Assembly: GCA_046081125.1 (NCBI GenBank)
Contig: JBJTVH010000004.1
Span: 68,976 to 132,975 of the forward strand
Direction of reading: 5' to 3'
Length of the DNA stretch: 64,000 bases
DNA from: JBEIFW01 sp046081125
GTDB lineage: Bacteria; Actinomycetota; Acidimicrobiia; Acidimicrobiales; Ilumatobacteraceae
In this document: positions 7,952 through 16,367 of the stretch, piece by piece
How the letters are laid out: every line of letters starts with the position of its first letter
Numbering within the stretch: the stretch's first letter is position 1
The notes under the pieces: generated by a model
Told to the model about the DNA's origin: nothing
The model's database searches: none
The model's input: only the letters and a program-made list of their open reading frames with translations
Translations under genes and position numbers: made by a program

Positions 7952-10024
7952 ATGCCCGTCCCGCCGCCTCGGGCCAAGCGTGTGCCGACGACGTCGGTGC
8001 GCCACGGTCGTGCCGTCGTCGACGAGTACGCCTGGCTCCGGGACCGGGACGACCCCGACACCCTCGCCTACCTGCAGGCCGAGAACGACTGGGCCGAGGC
8101 GTGGTTCGGTCCGCTCGAGGCCCTCCGCGACACCATCGTCGAGGAGATTCGAGCTCGGGTCGTCGAGGACGACACCTCGGTCCCGGTCGTGCGAGGGCGT
8201 TTCGCCTACCGGGAGCGCACCGAGCGGGGTCTGGAGTACCCGATCTGGGAACGCTGGCCCGTCGAGGCGGGCGAGCGATCTGCGTCGGTGATCCTCGACG
8301 AGAACCGGGAGGCCGAAGGCCACGAGTTCTTTGCACTCGGCGCCTGTGCCCTTAGCCCGTCCCAGGACCTCCTCGCCTGGTCGATGGACGTCACGGGCGA
8401 CGAGCACTACGAACTGCGGGTGCGCGACCTGCAGACCGGGGTCGACCTCGCCGACCGGATCGCCGACACCGCACCGGCGGTTTCGTGGATCGACGACGAA
8501 CATCTGCTGTATTGCCGGGTCGATCACGCGGAGCGTCCGTTCCAGGTGTGGCGGCACCGGCTCGGGACCGATCCCGCCACCGACGAACTCGTCCACGTCG
8601 AACCCGACGAGCGCTTCCACCTCGACATCGAGCGGACCCGTAGCGGCGCGTACGTGGTCGTGTCCGCGCAGAGCCGGACGACCAGTGAGGTCCACCTGCT
8701 GCGAACCGATCGGCCGAACGGTCCGCCGGTGCTCGTCGAGCCGCGGCGACCCGGTCACGAGTACGCCGTCGACCACTGGGTCGGCGCTGATCCCGCTGGC
8801 CGCCTCGTGATCCTCACCAACGACGACGGCGCCGAGGACTTCGCCGTGATGCTCGCCCCCGTCGAGGCGCCGGGTCGTGCCTCGTGGCGCACGCTCGTCG
8901 CCCACCGACCCGGCCGGCGGATCGTCGACGTCGAGGCCTTCGCCGGCCACCTCGTGCTGTCCGAATGGGACGACGGTCTTCCCGGCCTGCGGGTCATCGC
9001 CACCGACGGCAGCGAGCGCCGCATCGAACCCCACGAACCGGTCGGCGGTGTCGAGCTGGGACCGAACCCGGAATGGACCTCCCGCACGGTGCGGTACGAG
9101 TTCGAGTCGTATCTGTCGCCACCATGCACGGTCGAGCACGATCTCGCCACGGGGGTGCACACCGTGCGCAAACGCATGCCGGTCGGCGGCGCCTACGACC
9201 CCGACCGGTACCGCAGTGAGCGCCGCTGGGTGATCGCGGCCGACGGCGCCCGGATCCCCGTCGACGTGGTGCGGCATCGGGACACCCCGGTCGACGGCAC
9301 GGCGCCGCTGGTCGTCCACGGGTACGGCGCCTACGAAGTGTCGTTGGCACCCTGGTTCTCCCACCACCGGCTGTCGCTGTACGACCGGGGGGTGATCGGC
9401 GCGTTCGCGCACGTTCGGGGCGGCGGCGAGATGGGGCGGCGCTGGTACCTCGAGGGCCGGTGCCAATCCAAGCCCAACACCTTCTCCGACACCGTCGCCG
9501 TCGTCGAGGACCTGCTCGCTGCGGGCTACGGCGCGCCGGGCCGAGTGGCGATCTGGGGTGGTTCGGCAGGCGGTCTCCTCGTCGGCGCCACGGTCGCGCA
9601 GCGACCCGAGCTGTTCGCGGCCGCCGTGGCCGAGGTGCCCTTCGTCGACGTGGTCAACACGCTGTCGGACCCGACGCTCCCGCTCACCGTGAACGAGTGG
9701 GAGGAGTGGGGGAACCCGGCCGACCCACAAGACGAGGCGGTCCTGTCGTCCTACGCGCCCTACGAGAACGTCCGGGCGGTGCCCTATCCGGCGATGCTCG
9801 TCACCGGCGGCTGGCACGACCCGAGGGTCTCGTTCCACGAGCCGGCGAAGTGGGTGGCGCGCCTGCGCGCCACGGTCCCGGACGGCGGCGCCGACCCGGG
9901 CCGACCCATCCTGCTGGTCACCGAACTCGACGCCGGGCACGCCGGACCGTCCGGCCGGTACGGCGCCTGGCGGGACCTCGCCCGGCAGTTGGCCTTCGTG
10001 CTCGGCGCCCTGCGGGTCGTCTGA
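7952..10024 (+). CDS. S9 prolyl oligopeptidase / oligopeptidase B
   Basis: The 690-residue serine peptidase has an N-terminal beta-propeller and a C-terminal alpha/beta hydrolase domain. The triad can be read as Ser538 (GGSAGG), Asp623 (GGWHDPRV) and His663 (DAGHAGPSG). VHGYGAYE and FAHVRGGGEMG are typical of the oligopeptidase B branch, which cuts short peptides after basic residues in the cytoplasm. No signal peptide is present. Its length matches the family (about 680-720). The gene stands alone, convergent with the MauE-like gene. Confidence 0.92.
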   Translation: MPVPPPRAKRVPTTSVRHGRAVVDEYAWLRDRDDPDTLAYLQAENDWAEAWFGPLEALRDTIVEEIRARVVEDDTSVPVVRGRFAYRERTERGLEYPIWERWPVEAGERSASVILDENREAEGHEFFALGACALSPSQDLLAWSMDVTGDEHYELRVRDLQTGVDLADRIADTAPAVSWIDDEHLLYCRVDHAERPFQVWRHRLGTDPATDELVHVEPDERFHLDIERTRSGAYVVVSAQSRTTSEVHLLRTDRPNGPPVLVEPRRPGHEYAVDHWVGADPAGRLVILTNDDGAEDFAVMLAPVEAPGRASWRTLVAHRPGRRIVDVEAFAGHLVLSEWDDGLPGLRVIATDGSERRIEPHEPVGGVELGPNPEWTSRTVRYEFESYLSPPCTVEHDLATGVHTVRKRMPVGGAYDPDRYRSERRWVIAADGARIPVDVVRHRDTPVDGTAPLVVHGYGAYEVSLAPWFSHHRLSLYDRGVIGAFAHVRGGGEMGRRWYLEGRCQSKPNTFSDTVAVVEDLLAAGYGAPGRVAIWGGSAGGLLVGATVAQRPELFAAAVAEVPFVDVVNTLSDPTLPLTVNEWEEWGNPADPQDEAVLSSYAPYENVRAVPYPAMLVTGGWHDPRVSFHEPAKWVARLRATVPDGGADPGRPILLVTELDAGHAGPSGRYGAWRDLARQLAFVLGALRVV

Positions 10025-10050
10025 GGGGCGCGGGAGCTGCTCGAACCGGT

Positions 10051-10428
10051 TCAGCCGAGCGCCGCCACCGCAGCCAATGCGAGCAGCACACCGTTGCGGG
10101 CCAGGGTCCATGCGCTGATCGGTCGCGCCGACCATCGCCCGAAGCACGCACAGACCGGACGGCGCCCACGGCGCAGCGCCTGCGCCACGAGCGCGCTGAA
10201 CACCACCAGCAGCACGACGGCCCCGAGGGCCGGCACCGGCCGGGCAATCCCGGCCACGAGGGTCGCGGCGAGCACCACCTCGACGACCGGGACGGGCCGC
10301 GCCAGCCATCTGGGCACGCCGAGCGCCGCCGCATCCGCCGTCCACGTCGGCGCCGCCAGCTTGGTGACCGCGGCGATGGTGAACACGGCGCCGAGCGCGA
10401 CCGACGCGGCGGTACCGACGATGGTCAA
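10051..10428 (-). CDS. MauE/DoxX-like membrane protein
   Basis: A 125-residue membrane protein with about four hydrophobic segments and a VCACFG motif near residue 92, typical of MauE-like proteins that pass reducing equivalents for disulfide handling at the membrane. The only start matching the conserved N-terminal helix is TTG 10428, which overlaps the TGA stop of the flavin reductase gene by four bases (TTGA). Translation is therefore probably coupled to that gene. The link between a flavin reductase and a MauE-type protein is suggestive but not a known pathway. Confidence 0.7.
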   Translation of the reverse strand: MTIVGTAASVALGAVFTIAAVTKLAAPTWTADAAALGVPRWLARPVPVVEVVLAATLVAGIARPVPALGAVVLLVVFSALVAQALRRGRRPVCACFGRWSARPISAWTLARNGVLLALAAVAALG

Positions 10429-10916
10429 CCGGCGAACCCGCCGACCTTGCCCCGGAAGAAGATCATCGGGTCCATGCGGTCGGCGGCGTCGAGCGCGACA
10501 ACGCGCCCGAGCACGAACCAGTGGTCGCCGGCGTCCACCACCCCGTCGATCCGGCAGTCGATCCAGGCGAGCGCCCCATCGAGGCGCGGCGAGTGCGTGA
10601 CCTCTGCCGGGGACCAGTCGACGCCGTCGAACTTGTCGTCGCGCTCCTTCGCGAACCGCCAGCACAACTCGGCCTGATCGGACGCCAACACGTTCACGCA
10701 GAACGACCCCGAACGCTCGATGCCCGGCCACGACGAGGAACCCTTGGCGGGCAGGAACCCGACGAGGGGCGGGTCGAGCGAGACCGAGGTGAACGACCCG
10801 ATCGTGAACCCGACGGGACCGGTGTCGGTCGCCGCGGTCACCACGGTGACCCCGGTCGGGAAATGCCCGAGTACCTGGCGGAACCGGGCGGGGTCGATCG
10901 CAGCGTCGTGCGGCAT
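10425..10916 (-). CDS. Flavin reductase (HpaC-like) family protein
   Basis: The 163-residue protein matches the FMN-binding split-barrel flavin reductases: FRQVLGHFPTGVTVVTA at the start, GFTIGSFTSVSLDPPLVGF for flavin binding, and the D/GDHWFVLGRV strand near the end. These supply reduced FMN or FAD to a monooxygenase. No obvious oxygenase partner lies next door; the LLM oxidoreductase at 548 is 9 kb away. The gene starts 10 bases after the MBL-fold gene stop and overlaps the following MauE-like gene, so the three form a probable leftward operon. Confidence 0.85.
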   Translation of the reverse strand: MPHDAAIDPARFRQVLGHFPTGVTVVTAATDTGPVGFTIGSFTSVSLDPPLVGFLPAKGSSSWPGIERSGSFCVNVLASDQAELCWRFAKERDDKFDGVDWSPAEVTHSPRLDGALAWIDCRIDGVVDAGDHWFVLGRVVALDAADRMDPMIFFRGKVGGFAG

Positions 10917-10925
10917 GCGCCGACC

Positions 10926-11771
10926 TTACGCCGCGCCGGCCACCGTCAACCGAAGGCCCTCCCGAGCCGTGATCACCTCGACGCCGACGCGTTCCCCGGC
11001 CGCGGCGGCACAGCGTGCGATCTCGTCGAGCGCATCGTCGTCGCGCTGCGGATCGTGGTGGAACAGCGCCAGGCGCCGAACTCCGGCGGCGGTGGCTACC
11101 CGCAGCGCATAGTCGACCGTGCAGTGTCCCCAGGTGCGCTTGCGCTCGAACTCCGCCGGCAGGTACTGCGCATCGTGGATGAGCAGGTCGGCCCCTGCGC
11201 AGAGCTCGACCACGCTGTCGGCGACGTCCCAGGACCCATCCACGGGCTGTTGGTGGTCGGGCACGTACGCCACCGCCCCACCATCGGCCTCGATGCGGTA
11301 CCCGACGGTCGGCCCGACGTGCGGGACCGCACCGACGCGCACCCTCGCACCGGCGAGCTCCATCCAACCCACAGTCGCTTCCCGGAAGCGGAGGTCGGCG
11401 GGCATCATCCCGACCTCGATCGGGAACTGCGGCGGGCGGATCAGGTCGGCGAAGACCACCGCCACGCTCCGCCCGTCCTCCTGCGCCGGTGCGTACACGG
11501 TCAGCTCCGATCCGGCGATGAGGGCCGGCCCGAAGAACGGAAGCCCCTGGATGTGATCCCAATGGAGGTGGGAGCACAGCACCGTTGCGCGCAAGGGCAC
11601 GTCGGGCGGACGGGTCAACCCGAAGAAACGGGCTCCCGTACCGAGGTCCAAGAGGATCGGCTCGCCGGCGGCCGGCTCGACCACGACGCTCGAGGTGTTG
11701 CCGCCGTACCGACGCTGAGAGTCGCATGCGCAGGGCGTCGAGCCCCGCACGCCGAAGAAGCTGACGCGCAA
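10926..11771 (-). CDS. MBL-fold metallo-hydrolase
   Basis: The protein has a metallo-beta-lactamase fold: FFGVRGSTPC at the N-terminus, SHLHWDHIQG (the HxHxDH zinc motif), a Pro-His-Val-Gly loop, HDAQY and a final LFHHDP. It belongs to the RNase Z-like branch often annotated as phosphoribosyl cyclic phosphodiesterase-like, but the substrate is unknown. I place the start at TTG 11771, because a GGGGAGG ribosome-binding site sits five bases upstream and the conserved fold begins there (281 residues). A further in-frame TTG at 11813 would add 14 residues. Confidence 0.8.
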   Translation of the reverse strand: MRVSFFGVRGSTPCACDSQRRYGGNTSSVVVEPAAGEPILLDLGTGARFFGLTRPPDVPLRATVLCSHLHWDHIQGLPFFGPALIAGSELTVYAPAQEDGRSVAVVFADLIRPPQFPIEVGMMPADLRFREATVGWMELAGARVRVGAVPHVGPTVGYRIEADGGAVAYVPDHQQPVDGSWDVADSVVELCAGADLLIHDAQYLPAEFERKRTWGHCTVDYALRVATAAGVRRLALFHHDPQRDDDALDEIARCAAAAGERVGVEVITAREGLRLTVAGAA

Positions 11772-11885
11772 CTCAACCTCCCCGAGGGGTGCGCATGCGG
11801 AACGGACGGGCAAACGGTACGAAGACTGGTCGGGCGAGTAAACGCCAGGTGACGGAAGTCATCGACGGCCGGTACCGTGCAGGGC

Positions 11886-13352
11886 ATGGTTTCCGGGGGA
11901 CCGTCCGAGTCGGCCACTGCACCCGCCCTGCCCGACGGCCTGGTCATCGTGGTCAAGAAAGACTGCGCGACCTGTCGCCTCGTCGAACCCGTGCTCGGCG
12001 TGCTCGCTGCGGGTCACGAGCCGCTCACCGTCTACACGCAGGACGATCCCGGGTTCCCGGCGTCGGTCACCGCCGTGCACGACGCCGATCTCGCCGTGTC
12101 CTGGCACCACGACATCGAGACCGTCCCCACCGTGCTGCGCATCGTGGACGGCGCCGAGGCCGACCGCACGGTCGGGTGGTCGCAGGCGGAGTGGCGGCGG
12201 ATCACCGGCATCGACGATCTCGGCGCCGACCTGCCGGTCATGCGTCCCGGGTGCGGCTCGCTCTCCGTCGACCCCGACCGGGTCGACGAGCTGCGCGTCC
12301 GGTTCACCGGATCCCGGCTCCGGGCCCGCCGGGTGGAGATCGCCGCACTCGAGGACGAGATGGAGGCGCTGTTCGCCCGGGGGTGGACCGACGGCCTTCC
12401 CGTCGTGCCGCCGACCGAGGCCCGGGTCCTCGCCATGCTCGAGGGCACCACGCGCGACCCGCAGGAACTCGTCGCCGTCGTACCGCCCGATCTGATCCCG
12501 TGCACCGTGGAGAAGGTTGCGATCAACGCGGTGATGGCCGGGTGCCGACCGGAACACCTCCCCGTGGTGCTCGCCGCCGTCGCTGCGGCGTGCACCGACG
12601 AGTTCAACATCCACGGCGTGCTCGCGACCACGATGCCGGTCGGGCCGGTCCTGATCGTCAACGGACCGATCCGGCGCCGCATCGGCATGAACTCGGCGGG
12701 CAACGTCCTCGGGCAGGGCAATCGGGCAAACCTGGCGATCGGCCGGGCGCTGCAACTCGTGATCCGCAACGTCGGCGGTGGCCGACCGCAGGGGGTCGAC
12801 CGGGCGGCCCACGGCAACCCCGGGAAGCTCTCGTTCTGCTTCGCCGAGGACGAGGAAGGCTCGCCGTGGACGCCGTTGAGCGTGGCCCGCGGGTTCGAGC
12901 CGGGGCAGGACACCGTCACCTTGTTCCCGGGCGAGGGCCCCCGCTGCATCGTCGACCAGCTCTCGCGCGATCCCGAGAGCCTCGCCGGGAGCATGGCGCT
13001 CGGGGTGCGGGGCATGCACCATCCGAAGCTGGTGCTCGGGTTCGACGCCGTGCTCGTACTGGGGCCCGAACACGCCCGGGTCTTCGCCGACGCCGGGTGG
13101 GACCGGGAGCGGGTCGTCGCCGAGATCGTGGCCCGGACCGTAACCCCGGGCTCGGAGCTCGTGCGCGGCGCCGGCGGGATCGCCGAGGGGGTTCCGGCCA
13201 CGCTGGCCGACCGGTCGCTGCCCAAGGTGCGCGATGGTGGGCTGTTGCTGGTGCATGCCGGCGGCGGGGCCGGGTTGTTCTCTGCCATCATCGGGGGCTG
13301 GGCCAACGGGGCCGTCGGCAGCCAGCCCGTAACCGTGCCCATCACGCCCTAG
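11886..13352 (+). CDS. Thioredoxin-like domain fused to a large conserved domain of unknown function
   Basis: A 488-residue protein. Residues about 17-110 look like a thioredoxin fold: LVIVVKKDCATCRLVEP gives the C27-x2-C30 redox motif, and ETVPTVLRI supplies the cis-proline loop. The remaining roughly 330 residues (from GWTDGLPVVPPTEARV) are a conserved-looking domain I cannot assign. It carries several cysteines (LIPCTVEK, AGCRPEH, LSFCFAEDE) and a glycine-rich end (HAGGGAGLFSAI). It lies nine bases upstream of the UGSC selenoprotein candidate, so a shared thiol/selenol redox role is plausible. ATG 11886 is preferred over GTG 11877. Confidence 0.6.
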   Translation: MVSGGPSESATAPALPDGLVIVVKKDCATCRLVEPVLGVLAAGHEPLTVYTQDDPGFPASVTAVHDADLAVSWHHDIETVPTVLRIVDGAEADRTVGWSQAEWRRITGIDDLGADLPVMRPGCGSLSVDPDRVDELRVRFTGSRLRARRVEIAALEDEMEALFARGWTDGLPVVPPTEARVLAMLEGTTRDPQELVAVVPPDLIPCTVEKVAINAVMAGCRPEHLPVVLAAVAAACTDEFNIHGVLATTMPVGPVLIVNGPIRRRIGMNSAGNVLGQGNRANLAIGRALQLVIRNVGGGRPQGVDRAAHGNPGKLSFCFAEDEEGSPWTPLSVARGFEPGQDTVTLFPGEGPRCIVDQLSRDPESLAGSMALGVRGMHHPKLVLGFDAVLVLGPEHARVFADAGWDRERVVAEIVARTVTPGSELVRGAGGIAEGVPATLADRSLPKVRDGGLLLVHAGGGAGLFSAIIGGWANGAVGSQPVTVPITP

Positions 13353-13361
13353 GAGCGAGCT

Positions 13362-13883
13362 GTGACCGTGATCCTCGATCCCACCGGTGAGCAGCAGGTC
13401 GCCGAGCGCGGGCTGCTCGCCCGCCCGGTCAGCCTGGCCGGGCTCACCGTCGGGTTGCTCGACATCTCCAAGCCCCGCGGCGACGTGTTCCTCGACCGGA
13501 TCGAGCAACGCCTCACCGAGGTCGGCGCCACCGTGCGGCGTTACCGCAAGCCGACGTTCACCAAGCCGGCCCCGGTCGACCTGCGCCACGAGATCGCCAC
13601 CCACTGCGAGGTGGTGATCGAGGCGCTCGCCGATTGAGGCAGCTGCACGTCGTGCAGTGTGCACGACATCGCTGATCTCGAGTCCCGCGGGGTGCCCGGG
13701 ATGTTCGTCGCCTCCGCCGAGTTCGTTCAGGCCGCGGAGGCCCAGTCGAAGTCGCTCGGGTTCTCCGCCGTCGCCCGGGTGTTCACGCCCCACCCGATCC
13801 AGGACCGCACCGACGACGAGATGCGGGCCTACGCCGACGCAGCGTTCGCCGAGATCGTTGCGAGGGTGACGGACCCTCGCTGA
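13362..13883 (+). CDS. UGSC-family selenoprotein candidate, in-frame TGA read as selenocysteine
   Basis: A GTG start with an AGGAG site opens a frame that meets TGA at 13635-13637. The same frame continues past it as GSCTSCSVHDIADLESRG and ends at 13883. Read through, the product is 173 residues with selenocysteine at position 92 in a U-G-S-C motif. Both halves look like one conserved protein: IATHCEVVIEALAD before the TGA, FVASAEFVQAA and HPIQDRTDDEM after it. Public annotation has, as I recall, a UGSC family (seleno)protein with exactly this motif; its function is unknown. A hairpin follows the TGA. Selenocysteine insertion needs selA/selB/selC/selD elsewhere in the genome, none of which is in this window. 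Confidence 0.85.
13640..13674 (+). promoter_or_regulatory. Candidate bacterial SECIS hairpin
   Basis: Directly after the in-frame TGA, GTCGTGCA (13649-13656) pairs perfectly with TGCACGAC (13660-13667) around a GTG loop, giving an 8-bp stem. CAGC (13640-13643) pairs with GCTG (13671-13674) below an internal loop. The apical loop starts 19 bases after the TGA and begins with G. This agrees with the general description of bacterial SECIS elements: 16-37 nt spacing, a small loop and a G in the first two loop bases. SelB would bind it to deliver Sec-tRNA. Confidence 0.65.
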
Positions 13884-13907
13884 ACGGTCCCGCATAGGTT
13901 GCCGGGC

Positions 13908-15722
13908 ATGCGTGCCCGGTCGTTGGTCGCGGCGCTCGTCGTTACACTGATCACCGGAGCGACCGAGCCGATCCGCGCCGCCGCTGCCGCACCGGTACGC
14001 AGCCCGGCCGTCCCCGAACGTCTGGTGATGATCGGCGACTCCGTGACCAACGGTGCCCGCCGTCAACTCGCAGCTGCGCTCGGTCCCACCTATCCCGACC
14101 TGTCGATCGACGCTGCCGACTGCCGGGGCCTCGTGATCTCGTGCCGCACCTCCTCGCAGCCGACCGCCCCCGATCCCGGGCTGACCGTGCTCGCCCGAAC
14201 CACCGACCGGATCGGGGCGCGTCTGGTGATCGCCCTGGGGTACAACGACGTGCCGTCGAGCGCCGACATCGATCGAGCAGTCGTCCAGGCGACTGCCGCA
14301 GGCTTCGACCAGATCACCTGGGTGGGCCTGTCGACCAGACGGGGAGGACGCACGGGGCCCCTCGGGCGCTTCAACGATCGCCTCCGCCAGGCGCAGTCGC
14401 GCTGGCCGGGCCTGGAGGTCCTCGACTGGGACAGCGCCTCTTCCGGCACCGATCGCTGGTTCGCCGACGACGTCCACCTGACCGCAGCCGGTTCGGCGGC
14501 GTTCGCAGCGTTCGTCGCCGATCACCTCGACGTCGTCGTCGGTCCCCGTTGCGAAAGCAGACGGGTCCGAGGCCGAGTGGCGCCGCCAGCGTCGCCCCAG
14601 CCGACAGCAGTGACCGGACCAGGGGGGTTGGCGGCGGTCACCCCGGTCCGCCGACTCGACACGCGCACCTCGCTCCCTCTCGGCGCAGGCCGGACCATGG
14701 CGATCGACCTCGCGGGTTGGGGTCCCGTGCCGGCATCTGCGACCGGGGTGATGCTCAACGTGACGGCGGTCGATCCGTGCGGCCCGGGCTATGTCACGGT
14801 GCACCCCTGTCGGGACGGCGCACCGCCGCTCGCGTCCAACCTGAACGTCGGTGCCGGGCAGACGGTCGCCAATCTCGTCGCAGTCGCCCTGGGCGCCGCA
14901 GGAAGCCCCGACGGCACGAACCCCTCGGGCTCGGTCTGCATCACCAGCCAGCCGCAACTCGACGTCGTCGTCGACGTGGTGGGCTGGTGGGGGCCGGGCC
15001 AAGGCGGGGTAACGGGACGAACGCCGCAGCGTCTCGTCGACACCCGAACCGCGACCAAGCCTCGCGCCGGGGGCATCGTGACCGTCACCGTTCCGCTCAC
15101 GGCCCCCGCAGACGCCGCAGTGGTCACCGTGACGGCCGTGTCTTCCGAGGGCCCCGGATTCGTAACCGCCTGGCCGGCGGACGATGACGGGACGTGCCGC
15201 GACGACGACCGACCATTCGCTTCGACGCTCAACCCGCTGGGCCCTGATCCCGCGGCGAACCTCGCACTGGTCGGCCTCGGCGCAGGCCGGTTCTGCCTGC
15301 TCACCTCGCGCTCGGCCCACCTGATCGCAGACGTGACGGCCACGGTGGGTCCCGGTCCGGCACGCCTGCGCGGCACCACCCCCACACGGGTCCTCGACAC
15401 CCGGGACGGAGGCACCCGCGTCGGCCCGGTCGGCGCGACGGCGGTGACGATCGCAGCACCGGGTGCTTCGGTGGTGGGCGTCAACCTGACAACCGTCGGA
15501 TCCGATCGTCCGGGTTACCTGTCGGTCTGGCCGGCCGAGGCGGACGGTTCGTGCATGGAGCACCGCCGGCCGTTCACCTCGGTGCTCAACCACGTCGCCG
15601 GCGCAGTCGTCGCCGGGTATGCGATGGTGGGCGTCGGCGGGCAGGGACGCATCTGTGTGTTCAGCCTCGCTCGGACAGATCTCGTCGTCGACGTGACGGC
15701 CGTCGGGACCGCCAACCCGTAA
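13908..15722 (+). CDS. Secreted SGNH hydrolase with three LDTR-type repeats
   Basis: The 604-residue product has a signal peptide (about residues 1-28) and an SGNH/GDSL hydrolase domain: GDS at 43-45, GYND at 111-114 and D-D-V-H ending at His190. Three C-terminal repeats of roughly 115 residues each open with R-x-LDTR or R-L-V-D-T-R (about residues 250, 376 and 495) and close with a V-x-D-V strand. Each contains a G-Y/F-V-T-x-W/H-P motif and paired cysteines. Such repeats are common in large surface proteins of related actinobacteria. Likely an extracellular esterase or deacylase. ATG 13908 is chosen over TTG 13899. Confidence 0.75.
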   Translation: MRARSLVAALVVTLITGATEPIRAAAAAPVRSPAVPERLVMIGDSVTNGARRQLAAALGPTYPDLSIDAADCRGLVISCRTSSQPTAPDPGLTVLARTTDRIGARLVIALGYNDVPSSADIDRAVVQATAAGFDQITWVGLSTRRGGRTGPLGRFNDRLRQAQSRWPGLEVLDWDSASSGTDRWFADDVHLTAAGSAAFAAFVADHLDVVVGPRCESRRVRGRVAPPASPQPTAVTGPGGLAAVTPVRRLDTRTSLPLGAGRTMAIDLAGWGPVPASATGVMLNVTAVDPCGPGYVTVHPCRDGAPPLASNLNVGAGQTVANLVAVALGAAGSPDGTNPSGSVCITSQPQLDVVVDVVGWWGPGQGGVTGRTPQRLVDTRTATKPRAGGIVTVTVPLTAPADAAVVTVTAVSSEGPGFVTAWPADDDGTCRDDDRPFASTLNPLGPDPAANLALVGLGAGRFCLLTSRSAHLIADVTATVGPGPARLRGTTPTRVLDTRDGGTRVGPVGATAVTIAAPGASVVGVNLTTVGSDRPGYLSVWPAEADGSCMEHRRPFTSVLNHVAGAVVAGYAMVGVGGQGRICVFSLARTDLVVDVTAVGTANP

Positions 15723-15753
15723 AGGACGGCTCCGGACCGGTCGATGGGGCTCT

Positions 15754-16362
15754 GTGCTCCGCAAGGCCCTGTCCGCGGCGTTGGTGTCGACGGCGTTCAT
15801 CGTCATTCCTGGGTCGCCGACCGACGCGTCTTCGTGGCGATCGACGGCCCGATCCGAGCGCATCGTCGTCATCGGTGATTCCGTGGCGAGTACGGCCCGG
15901 CGCGAGATCGAGCGCGCCCTTCGCCCACTTGCGGGGACCGTGCAGATCGACGCGACACCATGCCGGGGGGTAACCCGGAGTTGTACGGCACCCGGGGTGC
16001 CCGTACGACCCGGTTCGGGCCTGGTCGTCGCCGGCCGCACCACCGCCGACGTCGTCGTGGTCGAGCTCGGCTACAACGACACTCCCACGCTCGGCGAGCT
16101 CCGGCGGATGACCGGCACCCTGACGGCCCGCGGCGCTCGACGCGTCCTGTGGGTGACCCTCCACGAAGGCCGTTCCCGTTACCGAGCCGTCAACGATGCG
16201 CTGCGCACCCTGGCCTCGAGCGATCCTTCGGTCGCCTTGCTCGACTGGAGGGCCGAGGCCGCCGAACGGCCGGAATGGTTCACGGACAAGGTCCACCTGA
16301 GCCGAGCGGGCGTGACCGCGTTCAGCGCGTTCCTGGCACGGGAGCTCGCCGCACGGCGCTGA
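15754..16362 (+). CDS. Secreted SGNH hydrolase-like protein, short form
   Basis: A 202-residue paralogue of the hydrolase domain of the preceding gene without the LDTR repeats. It has a GTG start, a signal peptide (about 1-25), GDS at 41-43, GYND at 106-109 and D178-K-V-H181. Cysteine pair C70/C77 matches C72/C79 of its neighbour. It is on the same strand 31 bases after the long form, so the two look like a tandem duplication in which one copy lost or never gained the repeats. Likely an extracellular esterase; the substrate is unknown. Confidence 0.7.
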   Translation: MLRKALSAALVSTAFIVIPGSPTDASSWRSTARSERIVVIGDSVASTARREIERALRPLAGTVQIDATPCRGVTRSCTAPGVPVRPGSGLVVAGRTTADVVVVELGYNDTPTLGELRRMTGTLTARGARRVLWVTLHEGRSRYRAVNDALRTLASSDPSVALLDWRAEAAERPEWFTDKVHLSRAGVTAFSAFLARELAARR

Positions 16363-16367
16363 ACGCC

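Noticed and set aside
7163..10345. A 1,060-codon leftward frame opposite the oligopeptidase
   Set aside because: The rightward frame has a full catalytic triad and a normal start; the antisense frame shows no domain and is a GC artefact.
13362..13883. Reading the TGA at 13635 as a disabling nonsense mutation
   Set aside because: Both sides stay in frame with conserved-looking sequence, the motif is exactly U-G-S-C, and a hairpin follows; recoding explains more than decay does.
11859..16043. A very long leftward open frame (over 1,300 codons) across the selenoprotein and SGNH region
   Set aside because: It is an antisense shadow of high-GC genes: composition is repetitive Arg/Gly/His/Asp with no motif, while the opposite strand has recognisable proteins.
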